Origin: Mimachlamys varia
Lineage: Eukaryota; Mollusca; Bivalvia; Pectinida; Pectinidae
Assembly: GCA_947623455.1 (NCBI GenBank)
Contig: OX392534.1
Location: 35,407,426 to 35,471,425 of the forward strand
Direction: 5' to 3'
DNA length: 64,000 nt
Shown here in pieces: positions 21,903-33,600 of the stretch. The notes under the pieces are model-generated. The model searched no databases. It was not told the DNA's origin and worked only from the letters and a program-made list of their open reading frames with translations. The position numbers were made by a program, and so were the translations under genes. The number at the start of each line of letters is the position of its first letter. Within the stretch, counting starts at the first letter, position 1.

Positions 21903-24106
21903 TTAAAGGCCCAATATACATAACTTTCGGCAAAACTTGAAGCCAAAATCAGGCATAGTTACTTATTATATTTATAGATTTAGTTAAGATTAACTGATAT
22001 CAGCAATATTCAAGATGAAATCTTGCGCGGTTACCGGTACAGCAGCAGTTGAAACATGGTATTTGTAAACACGTGCTCATTTTGAACTGTCTTCTACCTA
22101 CGGCTTTGTTGTTGAAGTGGGCCCCACCTGAACTATTTTCAATTCTTTGGATTTTTAGCTCACCTGGCCCAAAGGGCCAAGTGAGCTTATGTGATGGTGC
22201 AGCGTCCGTCGTCCGTCCGTCCTGCGTCCGTCAACTTTTTCCTTTAAACGACTTCTTCTCAAATACTGAAAGGCCTAGTGACATGAAATTTGGCTGGTAG
22301 CTTTCTTGGAAGGAGCTGAACAAAGTTTGCGAAAAAAAATCCCTTTGACCTAATTTCAAGGTCACAGGGGTCAAAAATGTCGAAACCTTCAAACAACTTC
22401 TTCTAAAATACCGTCAGGCATAGAGACCTCATATTTGACCAGTAGCTTCCTTGGATGAAGCTGAATAAAGTTTGCGAAAAGAAATGACCTTGACCCATAT
22501 TCAAGGTCACCGTGAGGTTAAATCTATTTTAACCTTTAAACGACTTCTTCTAATAAACCAAAATCCCTAGAAGTATGATATTTGGCTGAAATGTTCCTTG
22601 GATGAAGCCCGACAAAGTTTGTGAAAAGAAATGACCTTGACCTATATTCAAGGTCACAAGGGTCAAATCTGTTAAAACCTTTAAACGACTTCTCCTGAAA
22701 TACCAAAAGCCCTAGGCCTAGAAACATGGTATTTGGCTGAAAGGTTCCTTGGATGAAGCCCGACAAAGTTTGTGAAAAGAAATGACCTTGACTTATATTT
22801 AAGGTCACAGGGGTCAAATATGTTTAAACCTTTAAATGACTTCTTCTGAAATACCAAAAGCCAAAGAAACATGGTATTTGGCTGAATGGTTCCTTTGACG
22901 AAGCCCGACAAAGTTTGCGAAAAAGAATTGACCTTGACTTATATTCAAGGTCACAGGGGTCAAATCTGTTAAAACATTGAAATGACTTCTTCTGAAGTAC
23001 CAAAACTCTTAGAAGCATGATATAATGCTAAAAGGTTCCTTGGATGAAGCCAAGCAAAGTTTGAGAAAAGAAATGATCATGACCTGGACCTATATTCAAG
23101 GTCACAGGGGTCAAATCTGTTAAAACCTTTAAACAACTTCTCCTGAAATACCAAAAGCCCAAGAAACATGGTATTTGGTTGAAAGGTTCCTTGGATGAAG
23201 CCCGACAAAGTTTGCGAAAAGAAATGACCTTGACCTATTTTCAAGGTCACAGGGGTCAAATCTGTTAAAACATTTAAACGACTTCTTCTGAAATATCAAA
23301 AGCCCTAGAAGCATGATATTTGGCCGAAAGGTTCCTTGGATGAAGCCCACCAAAGTTTGCAAAAAAAAATGACCTTGACCTATATTCAAGGTCACAGGGG
23401 TCAAATCTGTTAAAACCTTTAAACGACTTCTTCTGAAATACCAAAAGCCCAAGAAACATGGTATTTGGCTGAAATGTTCCTTGGATGAAGCCTGACAAAG
23501 TTTGCGAAAAGAAATGACCTTGACCTATATTCAAGGTCACAGTGGTCAAATCGGTTAAAACCTTTAAACGACTTCTTCTGAAATACCAAAAGCCCAAGAA
23601 GCATGATATTTGGCTGAAAGGTTCCTTGGATGAAGCTTGACAAACTTTGGGAAGGAAAATGAGCTTGACCCATATAAAGGTCACAGTGGTCAAATCGGTT
23701 AAAAGCTTTGAGCGACTTCTTCTGATAAACCCAAATGCCTAGAGACATGATATTTGGCTAGTAGCATTCTGGGATGAAGCGAAACAAAATTTGAAAATGA
23801 AAATGATGTTGTCTTATAAGGTCACAGGGGTAAAATATGTTTAAATCTTAACATGTTCATCTAAATGTCTTACAGTAAAAATTTTGGGGGACTTTAGGGT
23901 TACACTATAATATAAGTCAGAGATTGATACCAGATGAGCGATGCAGGCCCATTGGGCCTCTTGTTTCGTCAACAGTTTCTTGTTAATTACCGCTTAGTTT
24001 TACTTCATTTTAGGCTTATTTTTACATGGTTATCAACCAGATTTTTTTTCTATAATTTTACAGAATCCCGAAAAATTTCCCGAAGTTACATATATTGGGC
24101 CTTTAA
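21903..24106. mobile_element. TTAA/AGGCC MITE family, copy 2, split by a later insertion
   Basis: It starts TTAAAGGCCCAATATACATA at 21903 and ends TATATTGGGCCTTTAA at 24106. The two halves (21903-22156 and 23967-24106) join exactly where intact copies continue ggattttt-ctgtcaa. Everything in between is a separate element. Confidence 0.88.
22157..23966 (+). mobile_element. Tandem-unit element (pearl/Helentron-like), 11 units of about 147 bp
   Basis: It begins with a hairpin (agctcacctggccc / gggccaagtgagct) and ends with gcaggcccattgggcctctt. The interior is about eleven units of 143-150 bp marked by ttaaacgacttcttctgaaa. Most units carry a palindrome-like TGACCTTGA...TCAAGGTCA pair followed by CAGGGGTCA. 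This architecture (short terminal hairpins, tandem core, no ORF) resembles bivalve pearl-type non-autonomous rolling-circle elements; that link is inference. The minus-strand frames through the array are repeat artefacts. Confidence 0.75.
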
Positions 24107-24588
24107 ATCAGATGAAAAGAATCATAATTATTTTGACTTTAATTATTCACATGTTATTGCAAATTCATCATACATGATATTTTCAATCTTGTTAATTCTT
24201 CACAAATTTCAACTGCAGGAAGTAAAGTTACTGTATCCCAATTATATAAACAGTTATACTGAGTTGTGGTAACGCATAACACATAAAAAATTAACGCACA
24301 ACGCACCACAAATTGTGCGTGCATACATGGTGCATACAACCGTTTTAACTGTCCTGTGACAACGCCAATGCTGATATTCGTTAATGGATAGCCGTTATGA
24401 AAACAAAACTTGTCACATTTAATTATATAATTAGCAAATATTTTATTTGTACTGCACCCAACCCCCTCCCATTAGCTGTGTTTTCACACATAGGGGAGTT
24501 TTGCAAGTGCCAGTGTCAAAAATGTTTGAATTCTAATGGGTTCCTCAGACTTGTCATTGGGTCTCTTCTCTAACTTATTATACCCCGC

Positions 24589-24770
24589 TGCAATGGAGTT
24601 ATTGGGGTATACTAGAATCAGGTCGCCTGTCCGTCTGTATAGACACGTCAATGTACCGGCTACTCCTCCAAAACTGGGGAAATTTCAACGAAGCTTGGTG
24701 GCAATAATCCTTATATATTGGGCCAAAAAAAAGTTGTGTTTCCGTTTTTGGTCTTCAAAAAAATAGGGTA
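24589..24770 (+). mobile_element. End fragment of a second tandem-unit repeat family
   Basis: ttataccccgctgcaatgg through ccgtctgtatagac matches, in inverse, the end of the element at 62900-63640 (cattgcgggggtataata, acagacaggcagg). Only the end module is present. The rest of the intron up to 25607 shows no gene or clear repeat. Confidence 0.6.
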
Positions 24771-25607
24771 AAAAAAAAATGAAAAATCCCCACTGTAATC
24801 TTCTTTCACTTTTAAAGTTTTTGTTGCTGTAAGGTAGGATGAAAGCATGGTTTATTCAAACCCTTTTGCGGAACACAACACACAAAGAAGTTTTAAATGT
24901 TGTTTTGAGTGTGCGGTCCATGGCCACCTTGCCTTTGTTTACACCACAGTAATAGTAAATGTCAAATTTAACTCTTTTCTCGACATCGCATTATTGGAAT
25001 GTAAGGTATTTTACACCAAATCCAATTACATCGCCGACCGTTAAACCGGACCAACCTCAAACTTGCTGCATGCACCGGGGTACCGGTACCATCAATACAT
25101 CTACTGACAAAAACTACACACTCAGTCAGTTTTTAATTGACATCATGGTGTGTGTGGAAGACTTCTGTGATAATATAAGTCTGTTTGATGTTATTAATGA
25201 TATCATTTAGGACTTTTCACCTGCGTACTGGCATTGATTGAATTTTGACGCCACGGTATACGTAGTCATCATCGTTAAAGCACCCAAATGACCACGACTA
25301 ATAGTGAGACGTATATATATAATATAAAAAAGAGAAGGGTGATAAAACCCAGAATCGAGACTTGTTATTTCCAAAATTTAGTAGAAAGTATTAATATTAC
25401 AGTGTATTGTCATCTACCTGTCTACTATTTCCGTCGTTACATATAGCTACATGTAGCGCGATATTCATCCGTACATTCTGTCATTTGGATTTTCTACTTT
25501 TTACAGTGAATAGAATATTAATAATAATTATGCAAAATGAATATGTATATATGTAAAATTATTTGCTTATTTCTTATTACATTGTACTTCACTTTGCAAT
25601 TTTTTAG

Positions 25608-26599
25608 GAACTGCCCAGATGGACAGCTGTATTTTGGTGGTAGCAGCTACAGACGGGACGATGCCCCAGACCAGGGAACATCTTCTGCTTACTAAACAGA
25701 TTGGTATTGAAAAGCTCGTAGTTTTTATAAACAAAGCTGATGCAGCTGATGCTGAAATGATTGACTTAGTTGAGATGGAAATTAGAGAAACACTTACCGA
25801 ATTCGGGTATGATGGGGAAAACACGCCCATTGTCATCGGATCTGCCTTGCAGGCTCTTGATGGTGTCAATGATGAACTTGGGGCTAATAAAGTCAAGGAA
25901 CTTCTTGATCATGTTGATAACTATCTCCCTGACATGACACGCGATCTTGACAAAGATTTCCTTATGCCTGTTGAGACTGTATTCACCATTCCGGGGCGTG
26001 GAACGGTTGTGTCTGGGCAGGTAGTGCGTGGTGTGGTAAAGAAAGGTGAAGATGTGGAGCTAAAAGGTCACGGCGTCACTTTAAAAACCACACTTACTGG
26101 CATCGAGATGTTCAATAAAAGTCTCGATAGAGCAGAAGCTGGAGATCAGCTTGGAGCACTTCTGCGTGGTCTTAAAAAGGATGACGCAAGAAAGGGAATG
26201 ACACTCTCGAAGCCAGGAACCATCGTGTCGGGAAATTATATTCAGGCAAAAGTTTACCTGTTAAATGCAGCAGAAGGTGGACGACAGAACCCCTTTATAA
26301 ACGGCAGTCAAGCCCTAATGTTCAGCACAACATGGCGATGTCCATTTTACTTTAAGTTGGACGAGAACAAGCCCATGTTGATGCCAGGAGAAGACGCCAC
26401 GATTGAAATGTATCTACTGAAGAACATGTGTGTGGACAGTGGGCAGCGTTTCACCATCCGCGATTCCAACCACACAACAGGGTATGGTGTCATCACCAAT
26501 GTCTATCCTGATGTAGACATGGAAAGTTTTATAGCGAAAAGGAAGAAAGATAAATCAGCAAGGAAAAAGGCAGAGAAGAAAATGGCTGAAGGGAACTAA
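25608..26599 (+). CDS. TUFM: Mitochondrial elongation factor Tu, exon 2 (to stop)
   Basis: The acceptor tttttag is followed by GAACTGCC, completing Gly134 and continuing TAQMDSCILVVAATDG. Exon 2 encodes residues 134-463: NKAD (175-178), the GSAL motif (211-214), then domain II (GRGTVVSGQVVRG, GIEMFNKSLDRAEAGDQLGA) and domain III (PGEDATIEMYLL, GQRFTIRD). The protein ends in a basic tail, KRKKDKSARKKAEKK, absent from bacterial EF-Tu. Exons 1 and 2 join in frame (400 + 992 bp = 464 codons with stop) with no lesion, so the gene looks intact despite 11.2 kb of intron. Confidence 0.97.
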
Positions 26600-27183
26600 C
26601 TATGAGAACAAAATGCTGGCCGTGTTAGACTTGACCATGTCATTGCTTTGAAAACCATTTTTTTTTAAAGGAAAACATTGGACAATGGTTATTGGCTCAC
26701 CTGGTACAAAATGCCGAGATAAGCTTATTTTATGGTGTGTACAAAACCAACTGTACATGTTCACTACCTAGATTTCTGTTGTTAGAAACTATGTGAATGA
26801 AAAGATGTAAGAATTTGTTTTGGAGTGGTAGGTAGAGTAATTATAAGTTCATGAGGAGTAAGGAAAGCATGAAGTTTTAATACACTTTATTGAAAAAAAG
26901 TTATTATACAAACTTCCAGTATTTGTGTTGTACAAAAGATACTTTTGAAAACTTAATTTTGTCATTTGATTATAAAATGATGAATTTACATCTATATATA
27001 GTGAGCTTTAGTTTATGAGGATTTAAAGTCATCAGCAGCTGTACAGTATATGTGTCCTTGTACAGTATCTCATCTTTTGGCACTCAAATGGACATCATGT
27101 TATTCAAATAATTTCTATATTCTGAGTCGAAGCTTTGGCCTAGTTATTCTGTAAAACATGTTGGACTATATTTGATATTATCT

Positions 27184-27655
27184 GAATAATTAGGTCATCT
27201 GACCCAAATGGTCCGGATGACCTACAACATGTACATGTATAACCATCGTGCAACGTTCATCGTGGTGTGCCGTCTGCTGTGCATAAACTTTCCTTTTAAA
27301 GACTTCTTAATAACTGAAAGGCCCAGGGTGCTGATATTATGCATGTAGCATGCTGTGATGAAGGGCTACCGAGTTTGTTAAAATGAATGACCTTGGCCCA
27401 TTTTGAAGATCACAGTTTGATCAAATGTGTTAAAAATCTTCAAGAAACATCTTCTCAATAACCTCAAGTCCCAGGGTACAGATATTTGGCCTATAGCATG
27501 CTTGAATGAAGGGCTACCTGGTTTTTTCAAATGGATGACCTAGGCCTTGACTCATGTTCCAAAGTCACTGGTCAAATATGTTAATATTTTAGCAATATCC
27601 AACAAAAATTATATCTATAATCAGATGACCATTAAGGCCCATTGGGCCTATTGTC
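27184..27655 (+). mobile_element. Tandem-unit element, short diverged copy
   Basis: It begins ggtcatctgacccaaatggt-ccggatgacc (a hairpin) and ends gatgaccattaaggcccattgggcct, the same end design as 22157-23966. Inside are about two units with gacttcttaataactgaaag and gatgaccttggcc. Confidence 0.65.
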
Positions 27656-27997
27656 ATGCCAATTTGTTTTCGTTGCTTCATGAACAGCTGCTTGGAAAAT
27701 CACCTTGGCAATCATTCGCGACCATTTTCATTTTGAAAGACAATTTTTCTCTGGAGTTTACGAAAATAACTGTATACCTACATGTTTTCGGTACTGAGTG
27801 AATGAATTATAAATATTTATACACAATTGTTCTTGTGTACCAATGTACTTATTTGAAATTAAAAAAATAGACAATGAATCCCGAAATCTTCTTTTCCTGA
27901 AATGCATTTAGACGATGTGTAACAGGAAGTGTTTGCTGTCGTTTGACCTTTGCCCTCCTTACTAATGCCTTTATCATAAGAAATAATGGAACATTTG

Positions 27998-28110
27998 GTT
28001 TGGTTTATTTTGTTTTACATTCTATTAACAGCCAGTGTCATCTAAGGATGTGCCAGGATTTAGAGGTGGAGGAAAGCTGGAGTACCCGGAAATAAAACCA
28101 GATCTCCTCT
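27998..28110 (-). mobile_element. Meta-domain SINE fragment, antisense
   Basis: ttgttttacattctattaac-agccagtgtcatctaagga...ggaggaaagctggagtacccgg. The inverse of the last part (CCGGGTACTCCAGCTTTCCTCC) is a clear version of the Meta-SINE core that is decayed at 3500-3685. Confidence 0.65.
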
Positions 28111-28589
28111 TACAGTTTTCAACCGATCTCTTTGTACATTTATTTACCTTAATTGACATGAAGTTGTATTTTCAGAAAGTTCGATTTGATTTGGCAATAT
28201 TTGAACGAGTTGATGCCCCTTAACCGATACATATTTCACAATCTAAATCTTTGTCTTGAGATCTCTCAGTTTTCATCCAATTTCTTTCAAGCTTTGTACA
28301 GAAGTTGTGGTTGTCCAGACCATCTGTTATACATGTACATTATCTCTATTTGACTAAATTTAGAAGAGTTATTTCCCCTTAATTGAATACTGTTTTTTTT
28401 CAACATCTCTTACATTGTAGTTTTAATGTATTTAAATGATCCGAACCGTGCTTTCCTCCTGGTATTCCATTTGAGCAAAAGTGTACTTTTATGATATTAT
28501 GATATAATGAAGTCTTTCATGTTGGCATGGAATGGCTTATATTGTTCCGCTTGGTGACTCTCCAGTTAGCTCTGCTAGCAAAACACTTT

Positions 28590-28770
28590 AGGGGGGTTTA
28601 GATCAATTTTCGATAAAAATGCTCCCTCAGTGGTCATAAATGTGAGGCATTTTTATCGAAAATTGATCTACCCCCCCCCCCCCCCCCCAAAAAAAAAAGT
28701 ATAAAATTACTCTAAACACCCTGGATTAGGTCCAAAACTAGCTGTAACAGATTCTCATTTCCCTGTGGTT
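28590..28770. repeat. Dispersed repeat with hairpin, shared with 6712-6866
   Basis: gatcaattttcgataaaaatgc occurs twice in inverse orientation (28602 and 28645) around a loop, next to the poly-C/poly-A run. The flank (aggtccaaaactagctgtaac) is the inverse of the 6.7-kb copy. Confidence 0.75.
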
Positions 28771-29069
28771 GAACTCAATATAAAGTTTCTTTAACTTCAA
28801 AACATTATTATGTCTAGGAGGCCATTACTGGTATATATTTCATTGAGATTGTTTGGATTATGGAAACCCCTTTATAAAAGTCTTTTCGATAATGAGAAGA
28901 ACAAAAGTGGTAATATTTATTTTAGTAAAATGAAGTACTGTAGATATAGTTTCCTCCAACAATAATGCATTTGACCTATGTAAAAACATTTTCATCTCTT
29001 ATAATTAATAAACAAACAACTGAGAGTATTGTTACTCAGACTGTATTTACTTAGAATGAAATTCTATAA

Positions 29070-30420
29070 AATTTCCTTATATAAATGACCTTGACCTACT
29101 TTCAAGGTCACTGTTCAAATTTGAAATAATTTTTGACAAACAAAGAGAAATTAAACAATGAGATTTGACCTTTAATAACCTGGAACAGGTATTGAGTGCT
29201 ATGGAATTTCATCAAATAAGTGACCTTGGTTTACAGTCATGGTTACAGGGGATTAAATGTTAGAAAAAATCTTCTGAATGCAGAATGCCTGGGACAATAT
29301 GATATAAGTTTCCTCAAATGAATGCCATTGACTCGCTTTCAAAGGCAAGAGGGTAGAAGTAGTGGAAACCTCTTAAACAACTACAGACTAGTACTTACTA
29401 GAGCTGTGAGCCTATGGCTAAATAATACCTCGTCCTCCATTCTCCAACCTTTGCAATGAAGACTTGTATAGTGACCTGGTTACCATTGCAACCAAAATAT
29501 CTGTATAAAATAACCTGCATGCATATGTTTGCCTAGCGTTCATGTGTAGCTTCATTGAAATTGATTCACTGGTTAAGGGCAAAATTTCTCAACAAAAACC
29601 ACTTCATAATGACCTGGTTATCATGCATGGAACCCAATATTTCTGGTGAAAAACAATCTGCATGCATATCTACGCTTAGTCCCAAAAATTCGTGTGTAGT
29701 TCTATTGAAATCGTTTCAAAAGTTGAAGAGGATTTGTCCTTATTAAGTGTTCCCCAAGAATTTGGATATTGTGACCTGGTTACCATGGCAACAAAAATTT
29801 CAACAACAAAAAACTCATGCACATTTACACAAAGTCCCTTACATTCCTGTGTAGTTCCACTGGAATCGGTGTACAGGTTTATTAGGAGTTGTGTGGACAA
29901 AATTTCCACAAAAGGTAAAGTGACAAAATTTCAGGAGAAACATTTACACATGGTCCGTAATATTTTTGTGAAGTTTCGGCCGATCCATAGGTTCCCCCCG
30001 AAGAGTTGTCCGGACAAATATTTCCACGGACGGACAGACAAGCTGATTCCAGGATGCCTACCCCCACGTGCACCCACCCTACCACACATACATAAATGAT
30101 TGGTCTTGGTGTAACAGGGCTTTAAACAACTTCGTCTGAATAAGCAGAAGACCAGGAATAATACTAGGCCACTAGGTTTTAAATTACTTTGACCCAATTT
30201 CACAGAGACATGGGTAAGATATGTAAATATATTTGAACAACTTCCTGTATTTGACCATTAGAATGTAAAGACTGGATTCCGTATACAGTTTCAGTTCACA
30301 ACGTTCTCATGCCAAAGAGAACCTATACCGGTATATATATATATATATATATATTTCATTGAGATCGATTGCGCAAATATCCAAGTGAGCGATACAGGCC
30401 TTTTCATGGACTTCTTGTTC
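29070..30420 (+). mobile_element. Decayed tandem-unit element
   Basis: Units with gaccttgacctactttcaaggtcac, gtgacctggttaccatggca and ggacggacagacaagctgat lead to a terminal-like tail, aagtgagcgatacaggcc...cttcttgttc, matching the end of 22157-23966. Too eroded to set a start precisely. Confidence 0.5.
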
Positions 30421-30653
30421 TTCTGAATATCAATTCAAAGCTTTTGAAACTTGCACTGTAAATATGAAGCGAAGATAGCACATGAATAACGACTTGAACT
30501 TGGTCACTGACCTTGGGGTGTGTACTTGCAACTGTGATAATCTAGACTGCTCCGTCATACATTGTTTAATCTTGCTGTAGATAACTTCTAAAATGATCTC
30601 GATTGATAAAATCCACCACATGCATTCAACACGTCACATCATTTGATTTCAAA

Positions 30654-33600
30654 ATGGCGATGTGTGGTGTAACGAGAATCTTTCTGGTGTGTCTTATACT
30701 TTCTGTGTCTTGTCCCGAATCCAGTTATGCGTGCCAGTGGGGAATGAACATTTTAGAGTGTTGTAAATTTTACGAATCTGAAAACTTTTTAAAATACGCT
30801 ACAGTTACAGGAATTTGGAAAACACTCAATGAAACTAAAGGTAGGTGAGCTGATATAAACGATATCAATTTATTTTGTCCTTATTTAGTCAGTTGACAAA
30901 AAACCCCATAAAAGTAGCGTCGCTTTGTCCAGTTTATTTCAACTTCATAAGTGTTATAAATTGCCGAACGACGAATATCGCGTCCAAAGAAAATAAAGAG
31001 TTATGTGAATAATATTTATTTTTAAATTCTAAAGAAACTAATTGTTTCTGCCAGGATAATGTAATAATAAAGAATCATTTTTATTGTGATCCAAACCAAC
31101 ATTCAAAACCATCCCTACAGTGAAATTCCACACTAAACATATACATACGCACATACATATTAAATGTATATATGCTCTAGAACTGTTATCAGATTAGATA
31201 GATTTATTCTTAGTCGGTTTGAACAATAGATAAAAATCGTTATCACCTCGATAAGATATCTTCCCATTGTGTCTGCGATCGTTCGTCAGCGATTAAATAC
31301 AGTTTTGTTCTTGTCCAGGTGATCAATTGTAAGCCATTAAAGATATATTTTTCTGTCATGTCTAGGTGTGTAATACTGGCCTGTCTAGGGCAATACACAT
31401 ATGATCGCTGTGGTTGTATTACACCCCTACCCATGCAATACAGCCACCGCGTGACGTCACAATGGCGCAACAATGTCGTGACGTCACGAGTTCGGTAAAA
31501 TCTGATGCTGAAAAAAGAAAAATGGCGACGTGATGAAATTAAAACCTTTCACGATATTTTAACCGTGTACATTAGAAAGCTGAGATTATTTTTTCTGCGC
31601 AAACTATGTTTGCAAATATGCGGTATGCTCGATCTCGCTGTATCATTTGTTTTCGTCAAAAAAATTCAAGGAAAATTTTGATATTTTCAAAATGTTGGCC
31701 AGTCAAAAGTATTTTCATGGTTTTTGAGCCTATTCCGGTAGTTGAAATGAGAGAAAAATACTCTTTCATGACCAGAGGTGTAAGATAGGGAAATTCCACC
31801 CGAGGGGTTTTAAAATTTGGTAAAACCCGAGGCTCTGCCGAGGGTTTTGCCAAATTTGAAAATCCCGAGGGTGGAATTTCCCTATCTTACACCTCTGGTC
31901 ATGAAAGAGTCTTATAATGAAACTTGCAGTATACCAGCATCGGTCATTGTGACCTTCACCCGAAGGACAATGTCAAAGTTAAAAAAAATGTCTGACTGTT
32001 TCAAACATCCAAAGGTGTACGCCAAGGTGATGTCAACGATTCCTCACTATGTCCAACTACATATAACAATAACTAAAAACTCAAGCTAATCGGATCAAAG
32101 GTCTTGCTCATATCTTGCATCTGTATCTCAAGGTCATCACTATTAAGGTCAAGGTCAGTGTTTGCATATCTTAAGGACTAGGTACAGCTATATTGGTTGT
32201 TACCTGGACGAAAATGGTAATTTTGAAATTTTAATGTTTCCTTCCAATACATGGCATAAGCTTTATCCGATTATGTTAAATATTGCTATAAAATGCAGTT
32301 CAGCCACCAAAATTAAAAAAATCTGTATTTAGGAAAAAATATTCAGTAAATGATATCGAAATGGGAGTGCGCAAATATTTTTCATATAGTTATTTGAAAC
32401 ATTTCAAAAAAATAATAGAAAGTTACTGCAATGTTCATAGAATGATAACCCAGTGTTAAAATTTCGATATTATTCTGTAAATCAGAGTATCAGGGAGAAA
32501 TACACAGGTACCCCTCTAAAAATGTCGTCCATTGCATGCTGTTTTCAGTTCAGGTAAAAGTAGTTACCTGTATTTCGTGGAGGCAATATAGGGGTATTAT
32601 TTTATATTAAATAGGTCATTTGTCATGTAAATGTAAGTTTCGTATCAAATAAATGTATAAAATTAAAATAATGACACTGACATAACGTAATTTACATTTA
32701 CGATACGGTTACCTAATTACTAATTAAGTTTGAGAAATGTATTTTGATACCCATGTGCCTCAACTGCCACACATGTTTACGATGGCAACAATTTACGCTA
32801 GCGATGTTTGACAGGTGCGAAGCCGAGAACGAATCGGTATAATCAGTGAGTAAATACTGTCGGATGTGTCCGATCCACGCGGAAGTGTATTATATATACG
32901 AATTCCTTCAGAATTTATACAACATAATTAAACTTTGTTGACAATTCTTTCAAAATCATTAAATAACCTAAAAAAAAACACTGCCGGAAGTGCCGAAGAA
33001 CATCTTTTCACGTGCTATACATTCGCTCAAAAAAGGAAAACTAGCAATCGCTAAAAACAATTTATCGTGATAGGAATGGGCTGTTTTTGCTTTGTGACGA
33101 TATACCAAGTAACATTTACCTTTACTGCATTCTTGAATCCTATTTAATTGTTAATTTTGTCGATGTTTCACCATGCCTCTATTCAGGCGTATGAATAGCT
33201 AAACAAGTTAATAGTTCAAAATGGAGGGCAGATGAGTATATTTCGCTACATGCAACGGGAAGATGTTTGATATAAGATATCTGAGATAATGTCATAACTC
33301 GTCATACCGCAGACGGTAAGATTTTTGTTTTGGCTATGCGGCGTGCCACATAAATGTGTCGATCGGCGATGGAAATTTTAAAAATTTGATCCAGATGTGA
33401 TCGGTGTTCAGAATGTAAAAATTGCCGTTCTCACACGAGTACGTTCTCTTATTCTGCGGTTTTCAATTGAAAGAGATATTTATTCAAAAATCGAAGGCTC
33501 GTCTATCATTCTGTGTATATTAAAGTAACAAAAATGATATTCATTGTTTTTATTATCTTTCGCAGTATTCTGCAAACGTGCACGCGTTTTTAGGCATATA

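Larger units (their letters stand above)
26600..30653. other. Spacer between TUFM and the FAS1 cluster
   Basis: It starts with the TUFM 3'-UTR; I see no AATAAA in the first 500 bases. The rest is repeats (listed separately), an 18-nt poly-C tract near 28671-28688, and a (TA)n run near 30331-30354. No convincing gene. Confidence 0.6.

Noticed and set aside
22536..23748. Several overlapping minus-strand ORFs with similar proteins
   Set aside because: Artefacts of the 147-bp tandem units; no start context, domain or codon signal.
28035..28223. Plus-strand ORF of 62 codons
   Set aside because: Its first part is the antisense of a Meta-domain SINE fragment.
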